From positions 806,001 through 870,000 of the forward strand of contig CAWIFM010000004.1 of assembly GCA_963835525.1 (NCBI GenBank): a stretch of 64,000 bases of DNA. Direction: 5' to 3'. Shown piece by piece: positions 16,422 through 25,827 of this stretch (position 1 is the stretch's first letter; every line of letters begins with the position of its first letter). A model generated the notes under the pieces. The model made no database searches and was not told the origin of the DNA. It saw nothing but the letters and a program-made list of their open reading frames with translations. The stretch comes from DASSUW01 sp963835525. Its GTDB lineage: Bacteria; Actinomycetota; Thermoleophilia; Solirubrobacterales; Solirubrobacteraceae. The position numbers and the translations under genes were made by a program.

Positions 16422-18077
16422 TTACGCCGCTGGTTCCGGTGAATCGACGCCCGATCGGTCAGACTCGGGCCGCCGATCGGCCAGTAGTGGCGGCGCGCCA
16501 TGCGACAGGCGTATCGCCAGCACCACCGGGACGAGCCCGACGGCGACGATCAGCAGCGCCGGCAGGGCCGCCACCTCGAAGCGCGAGTCCTTCGTCGCCT
16601 CCCAGACGGCGATCGCCAGCGTGTCGCCGCCGAGCGGCCGCAGCAGGGCGGTGGCCGGCAGCTCCTTCATCACCTCGACGAACACCAGCAGGGCGGCCGT
16701 GGCGATGCCCGGCCACAGCAGCGGCAGGTGCACGTCGGCCAGCAGCCGCGAGCGGTCGGCGCCGAGGCCGCGCGCCGCCTCGTCGAGCGACGGGTCGATG
16801 CGGCCCATGCGCGACTCGATGGAGAAGAAGGCCAGCGCGTGGAAGCGGACGATGTAGGCGAGCACCAGACCGACCGCTCGTGCCGGTGAGGACCAGGCTC
16901 GCCGACGCCGCGATGCGGCGGTCGACCCACGACGAGCGGCACGTACACGGCGACCGCGACGACGGTGCCGGGCACCGCGTAGCCGAGCGCGCTCGCCCGC
17001 CCCGCCCACACGGCCGCCCGCGACGGGCGGGCGCGCGCGGCCGTAGGCGACCACGGTGGCGGCGATGACCGCCACGACCGCCGTGACCGACGCCAGCAGC
17101 AGGCTGTTGACCGCCGCACGGGCGAGCGTCGCCGCCGACGCGCCCTCGCCGAGCGACCCGACCGACCACACGACCAGCTGCACGACCGGCCCGCACGAAG
17201 ACGGCGGCGAGCAGCACCAGCGGCACGGCGGCCGCCAGCCAGCCGGCCGGCCCGCTGCAGGCGCCGCGGAGTCACGGCCTCCCCGCGGGCGAGCGCCTGG
17301 TGGTAGCGGGCGTCGCCCGCGCAGCAGCCGCTCGAGGGCCACGAGCGCGAGCGACAGCGAGACCAGCACGGTGGCGAGCTGGAGCGCCGCGGCCTGGTCG
17401 AAGGCGCCGTACCAGACGCGGTAGATCGCGTCGGTGAGCGCGCGGTAGCTGAGCAGGTTGACCGCGCCGAAGTCGGCCAGCGCCTCCATCACGGCCAGCG
17501 TCACGCCGCCCGCCAGCGCCGGCCGCGCCAGCGGCAGGGCCACCCGCCGCACCGCGGCCGCGTGCGAGTGCCCGAGCGTGCGCGCCGCCTCGAACGCCTG
17601 CCGCGACTGGCCGAGGAACGCGCTGCGTCCCAGCACGTACACGTACGGGTAGAGCACGGCGGTCAGGACCGCGATCGTCCCGCCGGTCGAGCGCAGCTCG
17701 GGCGCAGCCGCGCCGAACAGGCTCGACTGCAGCGGCGCGGCGTCGTACTGGCCGAGCAGGACGAAGACGAGCACGTAGGCCGGCATCGCCATCGGCAGCA
17801 CCAGCGCCCAGTCGAGCCAGCGCCGGCCCGGGAAGTCGTAGAAGGAGACGAGCGCGGCGAGCGATCCGCCGAGCAGCAGCGTGCCGAGGCCGACGCCGGC
17901 GGCCAGCACGAGCGAGGCGCGCAGGGCGTCGGGCAGCAGCGCGGCGGCGATCGAGTCGAGCGCCTCGCCCTCGCCCAGGAAGGACGCGGGCAGGGCCAGC
18001 AGCGGCGCGACCACGATCGCCGCGATCGCGATCGCGGCGATCGTCCAGCCCGAGCGGGCCGCGTCAGGCCGGCTCAC
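16422..18077 (-). pseudogene. fbpB: Fe3+-type ABC transporter permease, frame-broken
   Basis: Two-half permease of the FbpB type that imports ferric iron delivered by a periplasmic-type binding protein. The first half (to about 17340) reads cleanly with membrane segments and the EAA-like loop FEAARTLGHSHAAAVRRVALPLARP; the second half ends cleanly (DEAARGLGADRSRLLADVHLP). Between about 16870 and 17330 at least six frame changes are needed to follow the protein, for example to recover ALGYAVPGTVVAVAVYVPL. Total length is by chance a multiple of three, leaving an open frame with a nonsense middle. GTG at 18077 overlaps the binding-protein stop. Either a decaying gene or locally poor sequence. 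Confidence 0.75.
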
Positions 18078-19078
18078 TCCCACCCCACGCGCTGCATGAG
18101 CTCGACCGCGTCCGCGAGCGACGGCCCGGCCTGCTCGACGTCGATCGGGTCCGTCTTCACGTCCGCCCAGTCGCGGATGTGCTCCGCCGGCGGCACGTCC
18201 GGGTTGGCCGCGAACTCGCCGTTCTCCACGATCGCCTCCTGCGCCTCACGGCGCCGTGAGGAACTCCATGAGGCGGATCGCGTTCGCGCGCTGCTCGCCG
18301 GCGCCCTTGACGAGCCCGACGCCCGACACGTTGGTGTGGCGCCCGCGCCGTCCTGGTCGGGCCAGGCCGGCGCGACCGGGAAGTCGGGGTCGTCCTTCAG
18401 CTCGCGGGCGAGGTAGTAGTGGTTGGTCAGACCGACGTCGCAGTCGCCGGCGGCGATCGCGTCGAGCACGTCGACGTCGGAGCCGAGGATCTGCGGGTCG
18501 TTGGCCATCCACGATCTCGAGCAGCTCCTCGGTCTCGGCCTCGCCGCGCTTGGCGATCAGGTCGGCGACGAACGACTGGTTGTACTCGTTGTTGGAGGTG
18601 CGCAGGCAGACGCGACCGCGGTAGTCCGGGTCGCCGAGGTCCTCGTAGCTCGTGATGGCGCCCTCCTCGACGCGCTCGGTCGAGCGCATCGGCACGCGCA
18701 GGCGCGTGCTGATCGCCCCACCAGGCGCCGTCGGGATCGTGCAGGCTCGGGACGTTGGCCGAGCGTCGAGCTGCGACCGGCTCGAGCAGCGCCGGCCTCG
18801 TCGGCCCGCCACAGGTTGGCCAGGTCGGTCGTGACCAGCACGTCGGCGGGCGTCGTCGTCGCCCTCGCGGCGCAGCCGCTCGAACAGCTCGGGCGCGGTG
18901 CCGCCGCGCAGCTCGACGTCGATGCCCGGTCTGCCTCCTCGAAGTCCTTGAAGACCTGCTCGTCGCCGTAGTGCGAGCGCCCGTTGTAGACCACGACGTC
19001 GGCCGAGCCGGCGAGCGCGAAGGCGGCCACGCCGAGGCCGGCGATGACGACCAGCACGGCGGCTGCAGATGAGGCCAA
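18074..19078 (-). pseudogene. fbpA: Fe3+-type ABC transporter substrate-binding protein, frame-broken
   Basis: Extracellular iron-binding protein of the FbpA/FutA type. TTG at 19078 starts a signal or anchor segment (VLVVIAGLGVAAFAL) followed by VVVYNGRSHYGDEQVFKDFEE. Following the homologous protein needs at least seven frame changes (near 18925, 18855, 18800, 18718, 18508, 18343 and 18253), recovering PADVLVTTDLANLWRADEAG, LRTSNNEYNQSFVADLIAKR, GLTNHYYLARELKDDPDFPV and VSGVGLVKGAGEQRANAIRL. Most look like single extra G or C bases. The tyrosine pair in NHYYLA that ligates iron in the family is intact. Confidence 0.75.
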
Positions 19079-19099
19079 GCCTACGGCGGCTCCGAGCGC

Positions 19100-19115
19100 A
19101 TTAGGGTAACCTTAT
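19100..19115. promoter_or_regulatory. Candidate operator between divergent iron transporter genes
   Basis: ATTAGGGTAACCTTAT is symmetric at 12 of 16 positions and lies in the 58-base gap between fbpA and fbpC. It resembles a shortened DtxR/IdeR-type box. A near copy (13 of 16 bases) stands at 21413-21428, and both are preceded by GC. Confidence 0.4.
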
Positions 19116-19136
19116 CGCACTCGGTGCCGGAGTCCG

Positions 19137-20143
19137 ATGCTCGCGATCGATGCGGTGGGCGTCGAGAAGGCGTTCGGCCGCACTCGGGCGGTCGCCGGCG
19201 CCAGCCTGCGCGTCCCCTCCGGCGAGCTCGTCGCGCTGCTCGGGCCGAGCGGCTCGGGCAAGACGACGCTGCTGCGGGTGATCGCCGGCTTCGAGGCGCC
19301 GGACGCGGGCCGCGTCGCGATCGGCGGCCGGCCGGTGGCAGGCGACGGCGCCTGGGTGGAGCCCGAGCACCGGCGCATCGGGATGGTCTTCCAGGACGGC
19401 GCGCTGTTCCCGCACCTGACGGTGGCCGGCAACGTCGGCTTCGGCGCCGGGCGGAGCGAGCGCGTCGGCGAGTGCCTCGAGCTGGTCGGCCTGGCCGACC
19501 GGGCCGGCGACTACCCGCACGAGCTGTCGGGCGGCGAGCGCCAGCGCGTCGCGCTGGCCCGCGCCCTCGCCGCCGACCCCGAGGTGGTCCTGCTCGACGA
19601 GCCGTTCGCGGCGCTCGACGCCGGGCTGCGCGACTCGCTGCGCGAGGAGGTCGCCGGCGATCCTGCGGGCGGCCGGGCACGAGCGCGCTGCTCGTCACCC
19701 ACGACCAGGCGGAGGCGCTCTCGCTGGCCGACACGGTCGCGGTCATGCGCGACGGGCGGATCGAGCAGGTCGGCACGCCGGAGGAGATCTACGAGCGGCC
19801 GCGCAGCCGCTGGCTCGCCTAGTTCCTCGGGGACGCCGACGTGCTCCCCGGCACCGCGCGCGACGGAGTGGTCGAGTGCGAGCTGGGCAGCTTCGGCGCC
19901 GCCGCCGAGCTCGCCGGCGACGTCCACGTCGTGATCCGCCCCGAGTCCGTGGCGATCGGCCTCGGGCCGGGCTCCGACGCGGTCGTCGTGACGCGGTCCT
20001 TCTACGGCCACGATCAACTGCTGCAGCTGGAGCTGCCGAGCGGACTGCGCCTCCGCAGCCGCCGGCTCGGCTTTCCGGCCTGGCACCCCGGCGACCGCGT
20101 GCGCGTCACGGTCGACGGGCCCGTCACGGCCGTTTCGGACTGA
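19137..20143 (+). pseudogene. fbpC: Fe3+-type ABC transporter ATPase, two frame changes and a stop
   Basis: ATP-binding subunit of the FbpC type. Walker A GPSGSGKTT, Q-loop FQDGALFPHL, signature LSGGERQRVALARAL and Walker B VVLLDEPFAALD are intact in the first frame. Two extra G residues near 19658 and 19678 shift the frame around ILRAAGTSALLVTHDQAEAL. Later a TAG at 19820-19822 replaces the expected GAG (WLA-stop-FLGDADVLPG); the same frame then continues to 20143 with a TOBE-like domain (VVIRPESVAIGLG). The nonsense change is a substitution, not an indel, which favours true inactivation. Confidence 0.78.
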
Positions 20144-20154
20144 GGGTACGTGCG

Positions 20155-20292
20155 GGAACTAGGGGCGCGTTCTGGAGCCCGGATCGTGGATGCCAGGCGC
20201 CGCGCGCGAGCGCAGGCGGGCGCCAGCCCGTTGAGCATCGCGTGTGGCGTCTGGCGCCGCGAGCCGAGCTCCAGACGCGTTCCCTAGTTTCC
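20155..20292. repeat. Long imperfect inverted repeat between convergent genes
   Basis: The gap between fbpC and the sugar dehydrogenase holds a 28/29-base imperfect inverted repeat: left arm 20155-20182 (begins GGAACTAGGGG, ends TGGAGCCCGG), right arm 20264-20292 (begins CCGAGCTCCAGA, ends CTAGTTTCC). An inner pair built on GGCGCC (about 20191-20259) can form a second stem. The right arm includes the last 9 bases of the dehydrogenase gene. Likely a structured bidirectional terminator or a degenerate mobile repeat. Confidence 0.65.
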
Positions 20293-21414
20293 GTCACGGG
20301 CCCTCACGGCGCGGTAGATCGAGCCGGCGGCGGAGGCGAACAGCGGCTCGCCCTCGGCGTCGGGGCCGATGTGGGTGAGCTGCGGCACGCCGGCGCGCTC
20401 GCGGCGGAGGTCGGCGGCGCGACCCAGCGGCGCGAGCTCGAGCGACCACAGCACGCCCGAGCAGAAGTCCCCGTAGAGGTAGCGGCCGGCCAGCCGCGGC
20501 AGCTTCGCGCCCTGGTAGACGTAGCCGCCGGTCACCGAGCAGCCCTCGTCGTGCGTGTACTCGGCAACCGGCCAGACGAGCTCGCCGTCGGTCAGCGAGT
20601 CGTCGCCGTCGCCGACGCGCTTGGTCCCCTCGAAGGCGCTCCAGCCGAGGTTCTTGGGCGGCTCGTCGGGCTCGAGCAGCACGCGGTCGATCTCCTCGAC
20701 GTGGTCCTGGCCGACGTCGCCGATCCAGACCTCGCCGAGCGCGGGGTCGAAGGCGAAGCGCCACGGGTTGCGCAGGCCGATCAGCTCGACCCGCCAGTCG
20801 ACCTGGTCGACGTCGGTGGAGAGGAGCTTGCCGAGCTTGTCGCCGGGATCCTGGGCGCGGCGGTCGGGGTCGAACGCGCCGCCGCCGTCGCCCATGCCGA
20901 CGTACAGCCGCCCGTCGGGGCCGAAGGCCAGGTGGCCGCCGTTGTGGTTGGGCTCGGGCTGGGCCACGTGCAGCAGCTCGCGGGTGCGGCGACCATCGCG
21001 GAACTCTGCCACGCGCGTATCTCCCCGCTGGTCGGTCCAGTTCAGGTAGAGCCGCCGGTCGGTGTCGAAGTCGGGATGGAAGGCGAGGCCGAGCAGGCCC
21101 TGCTCGGCCCCGACCGTGACCTCGCCGGTGAGATCGATCACGGTGCTGCGCCGCCGACCCTCGACGCGAACGACACGGCCGGGCTGCTCGAGCGCCCACA
21201 GTGCGCGCGGGTCGCCCGGGGCGACCCCGACCCAGGTCGGCCGGTTGAGCCCGGTGGCGATGCGCTCGACGTCGAACGCGTGCGCGCGGCCGCGCTCGGC
21301 GGCGGGCTCAGGCCGATCGATGCCGGCCAGCGGATCGCGCAGCGCGCCGACCGCCACGGCCGCCGCCGCAACCGCCACCACGACAGCGGCGATCACGATC
21401 ACCCGGGAGCGCAT
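20284..21414 (-). CDS. PQQ-type sugar (glucose/sorbosone) dehydrogenase, exported
   Basis: Six-bladed beta-propeller dehydrogenase of the GSDH family, 376 residues, oxidising sugars outside the cytoplasm with PQQ or a related quinone. N-terminal segment VIVIAAVVVAVAAAAVAV is a signal or anchor. Family landmarks: RPTWVGVAPGD, EQGLLGLAFHPDF, NHNGGHLAFGPDGRLYVGMGDGGG, LRNPWRFAFDP and IGDVGQDHVEEI. No PQQ biosynthesis genes are in the window. Begins 9 bases after the stop of the upstream membrane protein, and an ATTAGGGGAACCTAAC site overlaps its start codon. Confidence 0.9.
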   Translation of the reverse strand: MRSRVIVIAAVVVAVAAAAVAVGALRDPLAGIDRPEPAAERGRAHAFDVERIATGLNRPTWVGVAPGDPRALWALEQPGRVVRVEGRRRSTVIDLTGEVTVGAEQGLLGLAFHPDFDTDRRLYLNWTDQRGDTRVAEFRDGRRTRELLHVAQPEPNHNGGHLAFGPDGRLYVGMGDGGGAFDPDRRAQDPGDKLGKLLSTDVDQVDWRVELIGLRNPWRFAFDPALGEVWIGDVGQDHVEEIDRVLLEPDEPPKNLGWSAFEGTKRVGDGDDSLTDGELVWPVAEYTHDEGCSVTGGYVYQGAKLPRLAGRYLYGDFCSGVLWSLELAPLGRAADLRRERAGVPQLTHIGPDAEGEPLFASAAGSIYRAVRARDGN

Positions 21415-21428
21415 TAGGGGAACCTAAC
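21413..21428. promoter_or_regulatory. Second copy of the ATTAGGGNAACCTNA operator-like motif
   Basis: ATTAGGGGAACCTAAC; contains the perfect inverted repeat TTAGG-N4-CCTAA (21414-21427). It covers the start codon of the sugar dehydrogenase and the stop of the upstream gene, and matches the site between fbpA and fbpC. Confidence 0.35.
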
Positions 21429-22722
21429 ATGCATCGCGGACCTCCCAGAGGGCCACTCGTGCGCGCGGCGCGAACGCCGGCCCGGCGCGCGGCTCGACCG
21501 GCGCGCCGGCCGCGATCCGCGAGAGGAACACCACGCCCGGCGGGCGTGGCACGAAGGCGACGCGGTGCTTCTCGACGTCGAGGTGGTAGGCCAGCAGCGG
21601 GCCGCGCAGCTCGCCGACGTACGGCCGGCCGCACGCCAGCAGCGCCTCGCGGCCGCCGGCGCGGTCGATCACGTTCGCCAGGCCGTCGGCGAGGTCGCGC
21701 TGATAGGCCTGGTCGCTGCGCAGGTCGGACAGGTCGGCGAGCTTGGGGGCGGCGGCGACGAGCAGCAGCGCGGCGGCGAGCCAGGCGAGCGTGCGGCGAT
21801 CCCGGACGAAGGCAACGAGTCCGAGAGCGCCCGCGAAGGCCACGAGCGCGGCGCCGGGCAGCGAGTAGCGCGGCTCGCCCGAGAACCCGGCCTGGGCCAT
21901 GACGGCGACGAGGGCGATCCACGCGAGTCCGGCGACGAGCAGCGGCCGAGCGGCGCGCGGCGCGACCAGCGCGCCGATCCACAGCGGCCACAGCGGGAGC
22001 GTCGCCGCCTCACGCAGTGCGGCCCACGCCGGGAAGGCCTCGGTGGCCGGCTGGCCAGGGTTCGGCATCCGGGCCCGCGAGCCGGAGCGCAGCACGTCGC
22101 CTGAGCCGATCCACTCGGGGACGAACCACAGCGCCGGGATCGCGACGGCGCACGCCACCAGCAGCGCGCGGTCCTGCGGGCGCCGCCGCCACAGCACGAT
22201 GCCGAAGGCGAGCAGGAAGGGCCAGGCCTCGACGCGCAGCAGCGCGCAGCCGACGCCGCAGGCGAGCGCCAGCCGCGGGCGGTCCGCCCGCCAGGCGAGG
22301 ATCCCGGCCAACGCCAGCGCGATCGTCCAGCCGGGCTCGGCGCCCGCCGCGCTGTAGCCGATCAGGTCACCCGTGAACGCCACGCCGGCCGCCGCGACCG
22401 TTCCGGCCGCCCACCCGCCGAGGTCGCGGCCGAGCACGAAGGCCAGGGCCACCGCCACCACCATCCCCACGCGAGCGACGATCACCCACACCTCGGGCGC
22501 GGCGCCGCCGAGCGGCGCCAGCACCGTGCAGACCGCGACGGTGAGCGGCTTGAACGCCGGCATCTCCTCCGTGCTCAGCGTGCCGTGGGCGATCTCGCGG
22601 CCCCACAGCAGCCACGCCCACGGGTCGTACGACGGCGCCGGGGCGACGACCAGCGCCGACAGCGCGGCGACGGCGACCGCGACCGCCGCTAGTCGAACTT
22701 CAGCTCTCCGAGCTTCGCCCAG
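21424..22722 (-). CDS. Multi-pass membrane protein, GT-C glycosyltransferase-like
   Basis: About 432 residues with some ten hydrophobic segments and a short polar C-terminal region. The early sequence PSYDPWAWLLWGREIAHGTL followed by AFKPLTV is typical of a family of actinobacterial membrane proteins with a GT-C glycosyltransferase layout; the acidic residue near the first loop would be catalytic if so. Function is not established. The start is uncertain: translation must begin inside or just before the end of the DUF177 gene, and CTG at 22722 is the best in-frame candidate. Confidence 0.65.
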   Translation of the reverse strand: MGEARRAEVRLAAVAVAVAALSALVVAPAPSYDPWAWLLWGREIAHGTLSTEEMPAFKPLTVAVCTVLAPLGGAAPEVWVIVARVGMVVAVALAFVLGRDLGGWAAGTVAAAGVAFTGDLIGYSAAGAEPGWTIALALAGILAWRADRPRLALACGVGCALLRVEAWPFLLAFGIVLWRRRPQDRALLVACAVAIPALWFVPEWIGSGDVLRSGSRARMPNPGQPATEAFPAWAALREAATLPLWPLWIGALVAPRAARPLLVAGLAWIALVAVMAQAGFSGEPRYSLPGAALVAFAGALGLVAFVRDRRTLAWLAAALLLVAAAPKLADLSDLRSDQAYQRDLADGLANVIDRAGGREALLACGRPYVGELRGPLLAYHLDVEKHRVAFVPRPPGVVFLSRIAAGAPVEPRAGPAFAPRARVALWEVRDAC

Positions 22723-23204
22723 CGCGGATCCGGCGCGGCCTCGTGGCGGTGCTCGGGATCCTCGTTGAGATTGGCCCCGCACTGGCCGCACAGCCCCGCG
22801 CAGTCCTCGCGGCACACGATCTGCGCCGGCAGGGTGAGCGCCAGCGCGTCGCGCGCCCACTGCGCCAGGGCGAGCTCCTCCTTGGCGACGTAGGGCGAGC
22901 TCAGCTCCTCCCCGCCACCCGGCTGCGAGACCTCGCGGGCATCGACCTCGAACGACGGCGCCGCGGACTCCAGGCAGCGCATGCAGATGCCCTCGAGCGC
23001 CGCATCGAAGCGCAGCCGCAGCGCGTAGCCGCTGCCCGTGGTGCGCGACACGTCGAGCCGCACCGGCACCAGCGCAGGCATCACCGCGTACGGCGAGCCG
23101 CCGTAGTCGAAATCGCCTATCGCGACGTGCAGGTCGAACCGCCGGCCCTCGCCGGAGCGGAGGGCGAGCGGCGCCAGTTCGAAGGTGTCGGTGCGCTGGG
23201 GCAT
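22689..23204 (-). CDS. YceD/DUF177 family protein
   Basis: 171-residue DUF177 protein, a family linked to 23S rRNA/ribosome assembly and usually found directly before rpmF. Here it keeps the CxxC...CxxC pattern: CMRCLE in the middle and the C-terminal CREDCAGLCGQCGANLNEDPEH. ATG 23204 has the good ribosome-binding site GGAAGGGG. Displaced 8 kb from rpmF; its own partners here are an acyl-CoA ligase upstream and a membrane protein that overlaps its 3' end. Confidence 0.9.
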   Translation of the reverse strand: MPQRTDTFELAPLALRSGEGRRFDLHVAIGDFDYGGSPYAVMPALVPVRLDVSRTTGSGYALRLRFDAALEGICMRCLESAAPSFEVDAREVSQPGGGEELSSPYVAKEELALAQWARDALALTLPAQIVCREDCAGLCGQCGANLNEDPEHRHEAAPDPRWAKLGELKFD

Positions 23205-23217
23205 GGCCCCTTCCAGC

Positions 23218-24845
23218 TTAGGAATCGCGGAGTTCTCGCTTGAGAACCTTCCCCGTGGAGGTCCGCGGCAGCTCATCGAGGAACTCGACGTCGCGCGGGA
23301 CCTTGTAGCCGGCGAGGTTGGACTTGACGTGCTTCTTGATGTCGTCCTCGCTGACCGAGGCGCCGTCGCGGAGCACGACCACGGCCTTCAGGCGCTGACC
23401 GAACTCCTCGTCGTCGACGCCGAACACGGCGACCTCGACGACGGCGTCGTGGCCGGACAGCAGGTCCTCGACCTCGGCGGGGAACACGTTCTCGCCGCCC
23501 GAGACGATCATGTCGTCGTCGCGGCCGTCGACGAACAGCCGCCCGGCCTCGTCGAAGTGGCCGACGTCGCCGGACGACAGCAGGCCGTCGATGTCGTCCT
23601 TGTTGCCGCCGCCGGTGTAGCCCTCGAACTGCATCTCGTTGCCGACGAAGATGCGGCCGGTCGCTCCCGGGGGACCGCCTGGCCGTCGTCGTCGTAGAGC
23701 CGCACGATCGTGCCGTGCGGCGGGCGGCCCGCCGTGCCGGGCGCTGCGCGCAGGTCCTCCGGGGTGGCGATGCTCGCCCACGCCACCTCGGTCGAGCCGT
23801 AGAGGTTGTAGACGTTGTCGCCGAACAGGTCCATCCAGCGCTCCGACAGCGGGCCGGGAAGAGCCGAGCCGGAGACGGCGACCACGCGCACCTTCGACAG
23901 GTCGTACTGCTTCAGCGTCTCCTCCGGCAGCTCGAGGATCCGCTGCATCATCACCGGCACCACGATCAGCGCGGTCGCCTGGTGCTGGGCGGTCAGCGAC
24001 AGCGTGCCCTCGGGATCGAACTTGCGCTTGAGCACGAGCGTCGAGGACAGGCTCATGCCGAGCGTGAAGTGCACGAAGCCCCACGAGTGGAACATCGGGG
24101 CGGCGATCATCGTCTTCTCGCGCGCCTTCAGCGGGATCATGGCCAGCAGCGCGGCAGCCGGATCGAGCGACTTGGGCTGCGAGCGCGAGGCGCCCTTCGG
24201 CGTGCCCGTCGTGCCGGAGGTGAGGATGATCGCCTTGCCGCGCTCGCTCGGCGGGCTGACCGGCGCCGTGTCGCCGCTCGCGGACATCTCCTCCAGCAGC
24301 GGGTCGCGCGGCTTGCCCTCCTCGGCGTCGTGCCAGGCGATGAACCGCTTGCGCCGGCGCGAGGCGTCGTGGATGAGCTCCTCGAACTCGTAGTCGTAGA
24401 TCAGCGCCTTCGGCTCCTCGCGCTGGGCGACGTCCGTGAGCTGGGGGCCGGAGAAGGCCGTGTTGAGGAAGAGCACGTTGGCGCCGAGCTTCGAGCACGC
24501 CACCACGGACTCGATGAAGCCGCGGTGGTTGCGGCACATCAGGCCGACGTTGTCGCCCTGGCCGATCCCGTTGGCGGCGAGCCCGTGCGCGAGCGCGTTC
24601 GTGCGCTCGTCGACGTCGCGGAAGGTCAGCGTGCCGAGCTCGTCGATCAGGGCGATCTCGTCGCCGTAGCGCTGTGCGGAGGCGGTGTAGCCGCCGGCGG
24701 GCGTAGGCCCGAAGCGCACCAGCGCGCGTACGGCGCCCAGCACGTGGTCCGGGCGGCCGGGGTGCAGGATCCCCGCAGCGGCGAGCGTGCGGGCCGTGAA
24801 CAGCTTCGTGTTGACTTCCTTGGCGACGCGACCGATATCGGGCAT
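23218..24845 (-). CDS. Acyl-CoA synthetase (AMP-binding), with one frameshift
   Basis: Adenylate-forming ligase of the FadD/long-chain acyl-CoA synthetase type. It has the AMP-binding P-loop ILTSGTTGTPKGASR, YGSTEVAW, SGDVGHFDEAG, the GRDDDMIVSGGENVFP hinge and the C-terminal catalytic Lys in PRTSTGKVLKREL. The frame breaks near 23668 in a run of C: with one more C the peptide reads QAVPPGATGRIFVGNEM. Length is one base short of a multiple of three; corrected length is about 542 residues, normal for the family, so a homopolymer error is likely. ATG 24845 has AAGGA eight bases upstream. Confidence 0.88.
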
Positions 24846-24859
24846 TGGGCTCATCCTTA

Positions 24860-25804
24860 TCACGCGGACGGCAGCCGCATACCCGGTGGGACCGCCCCCT
24901 CGTCGATGAGCTTGCGGATCTCGGCGGCGCGACGCGGATTGAGGAAGACGTGGCGCTGCCCGACGGACGGCTTCTCGGCCAGCAGTCCGGCCTCCAGCAG
25001 GGCCTCCCCCACCGCCTGCGCCAGCCCGCGGTCGTTGCCCGCGAAGCCGCGCGCGAGGTGCGCGAAGTCGGTGTGGTAGCCGCCCCACTTGCCCATGCCG
25101 TCGAGCCGCTGCAGGATGCGGCGGGCGACACGCCGCGCGGCGTCGGGGTCCTGGTGGGGCCGCACGGGGCTACCGCCGGCCTCCAGCACCGCGAGCACCG
25201 CCTCCTCGAGGTCCTCCACCGAGCGCGGGTCCTCGGGGCGGCCGCCGAGCCGCGCCACCGCCTCGGCGACCCGCAGCGGATGGTGGGCGCCGATCGGCTC
25301 GCGCAGCTCGGGCCCCTCGAGCAGCCGGCCGGGCGTCGCGACGGCGCGGGCGCGCAGCCGGTCGAGTCCCGACGAGTGGTCGTCGAAGGCGAGCGGGCCG
25401 AGCTCCTCGAGGTCCTCGGGCGCCACACGGCCGGGCACGCCGAGCAGCAGGAAGCCCTCGAGGTCGCCGGCGCGCACGACGAGGTCGCCGGGGCCGGCCG
25501 GCGCGCCGGGCTCCGCGAGGTCGACGAGCGCGGCGATGACGGCGGCGACCAGCAGGAACGCGCGCTCGCCCGCCGCCTCGGGGTCGGCGCGGAAGTGCGC
25601 CGCGGCCGGCGTCGCGGCCAGCACGACGCCGTCGCCGGCGGCGATCGCCACCTCGACCGGCGCGCGGTAGCCCGAGCGCGGCTTCTCGAGCTCCTCGGCG
25701 CCGTGCTTCAGAGCGGCCAGCAGGACGGTCCGCAGGCGCGCGGTGGCCGACGCGGGGGCCGCCACGCCGCCCAGCGGCGCGAGCTCTTCAAGGAGGTCGG
25801 GCAA
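24860..25804 (-). CDS. Conserved-looking protein of unknown function
   Basis: 314 residues from TTG 25804 (LPDLLEELAPLGG); not recognised. Soluble, Ala/Arg/Leu-rich with mixed helices and strands. A central GDLVVRAGDLEGFLLLGVPG stretch looks beta-rich; the C-terminal part (AQAVGEALLEAGLLAEKPS then HVFLNPRRAAEIRKLIDEG) resembles a winged-helix-like module. It ends 14 bases before the acyl-CoA ligase start and is probably co-transcribed with it. Divergent from acylphosphatase, 23 bases apart. Confidence 0.6.
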   Translation of the reverse strand: MPDLLEELAPLGGVAAPASATARLRTVLLAALKHGAEELEKPRSGYRAPVEVAIAAGDGVVLAATPAAAHFRADPEAAGERAFLLVAAVIAALVDLAEPGAPAGPGDLVVRAGDLEGFLLLGVPGRVAPEDLEELGPLAFDDHSSGLDRLRARAVATPGRLLEGPELREPIGAHHPLRVAEAVARLGGRPEDPRSVEDLEEAVLAVLEAGGSPVRPHQDPDAARRVARRILQRLDGMGKWGGYHTDFAHLARGFAGNDRGLAQAVGEALLEAGLLAEKPSVGQRHVFLNPRRAAEIRKLIDEGAVPPGMRLPSA

Positions 25805-25815
25805 GACGTGTGGGT

Positions 25816-25821
25816 TACGGT
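25816..25821 (+). promoter_or_regulatory. Candidate -10 box of acyP
   Basis: TACGGT, 6 bases before the GTG start at 25828; same arrangement as sthA and the kinase gene. Confidence 0.4.
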
Positions 25822-25827
25822 ATCGAC

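Noticed and set aside
18001..18060. GCGATCGCGATCGCGGCGAT-like repetition
   Set aside because: It is the codon pattern of an Ala/Ile membrane helix in the permease, not an independent repeat.
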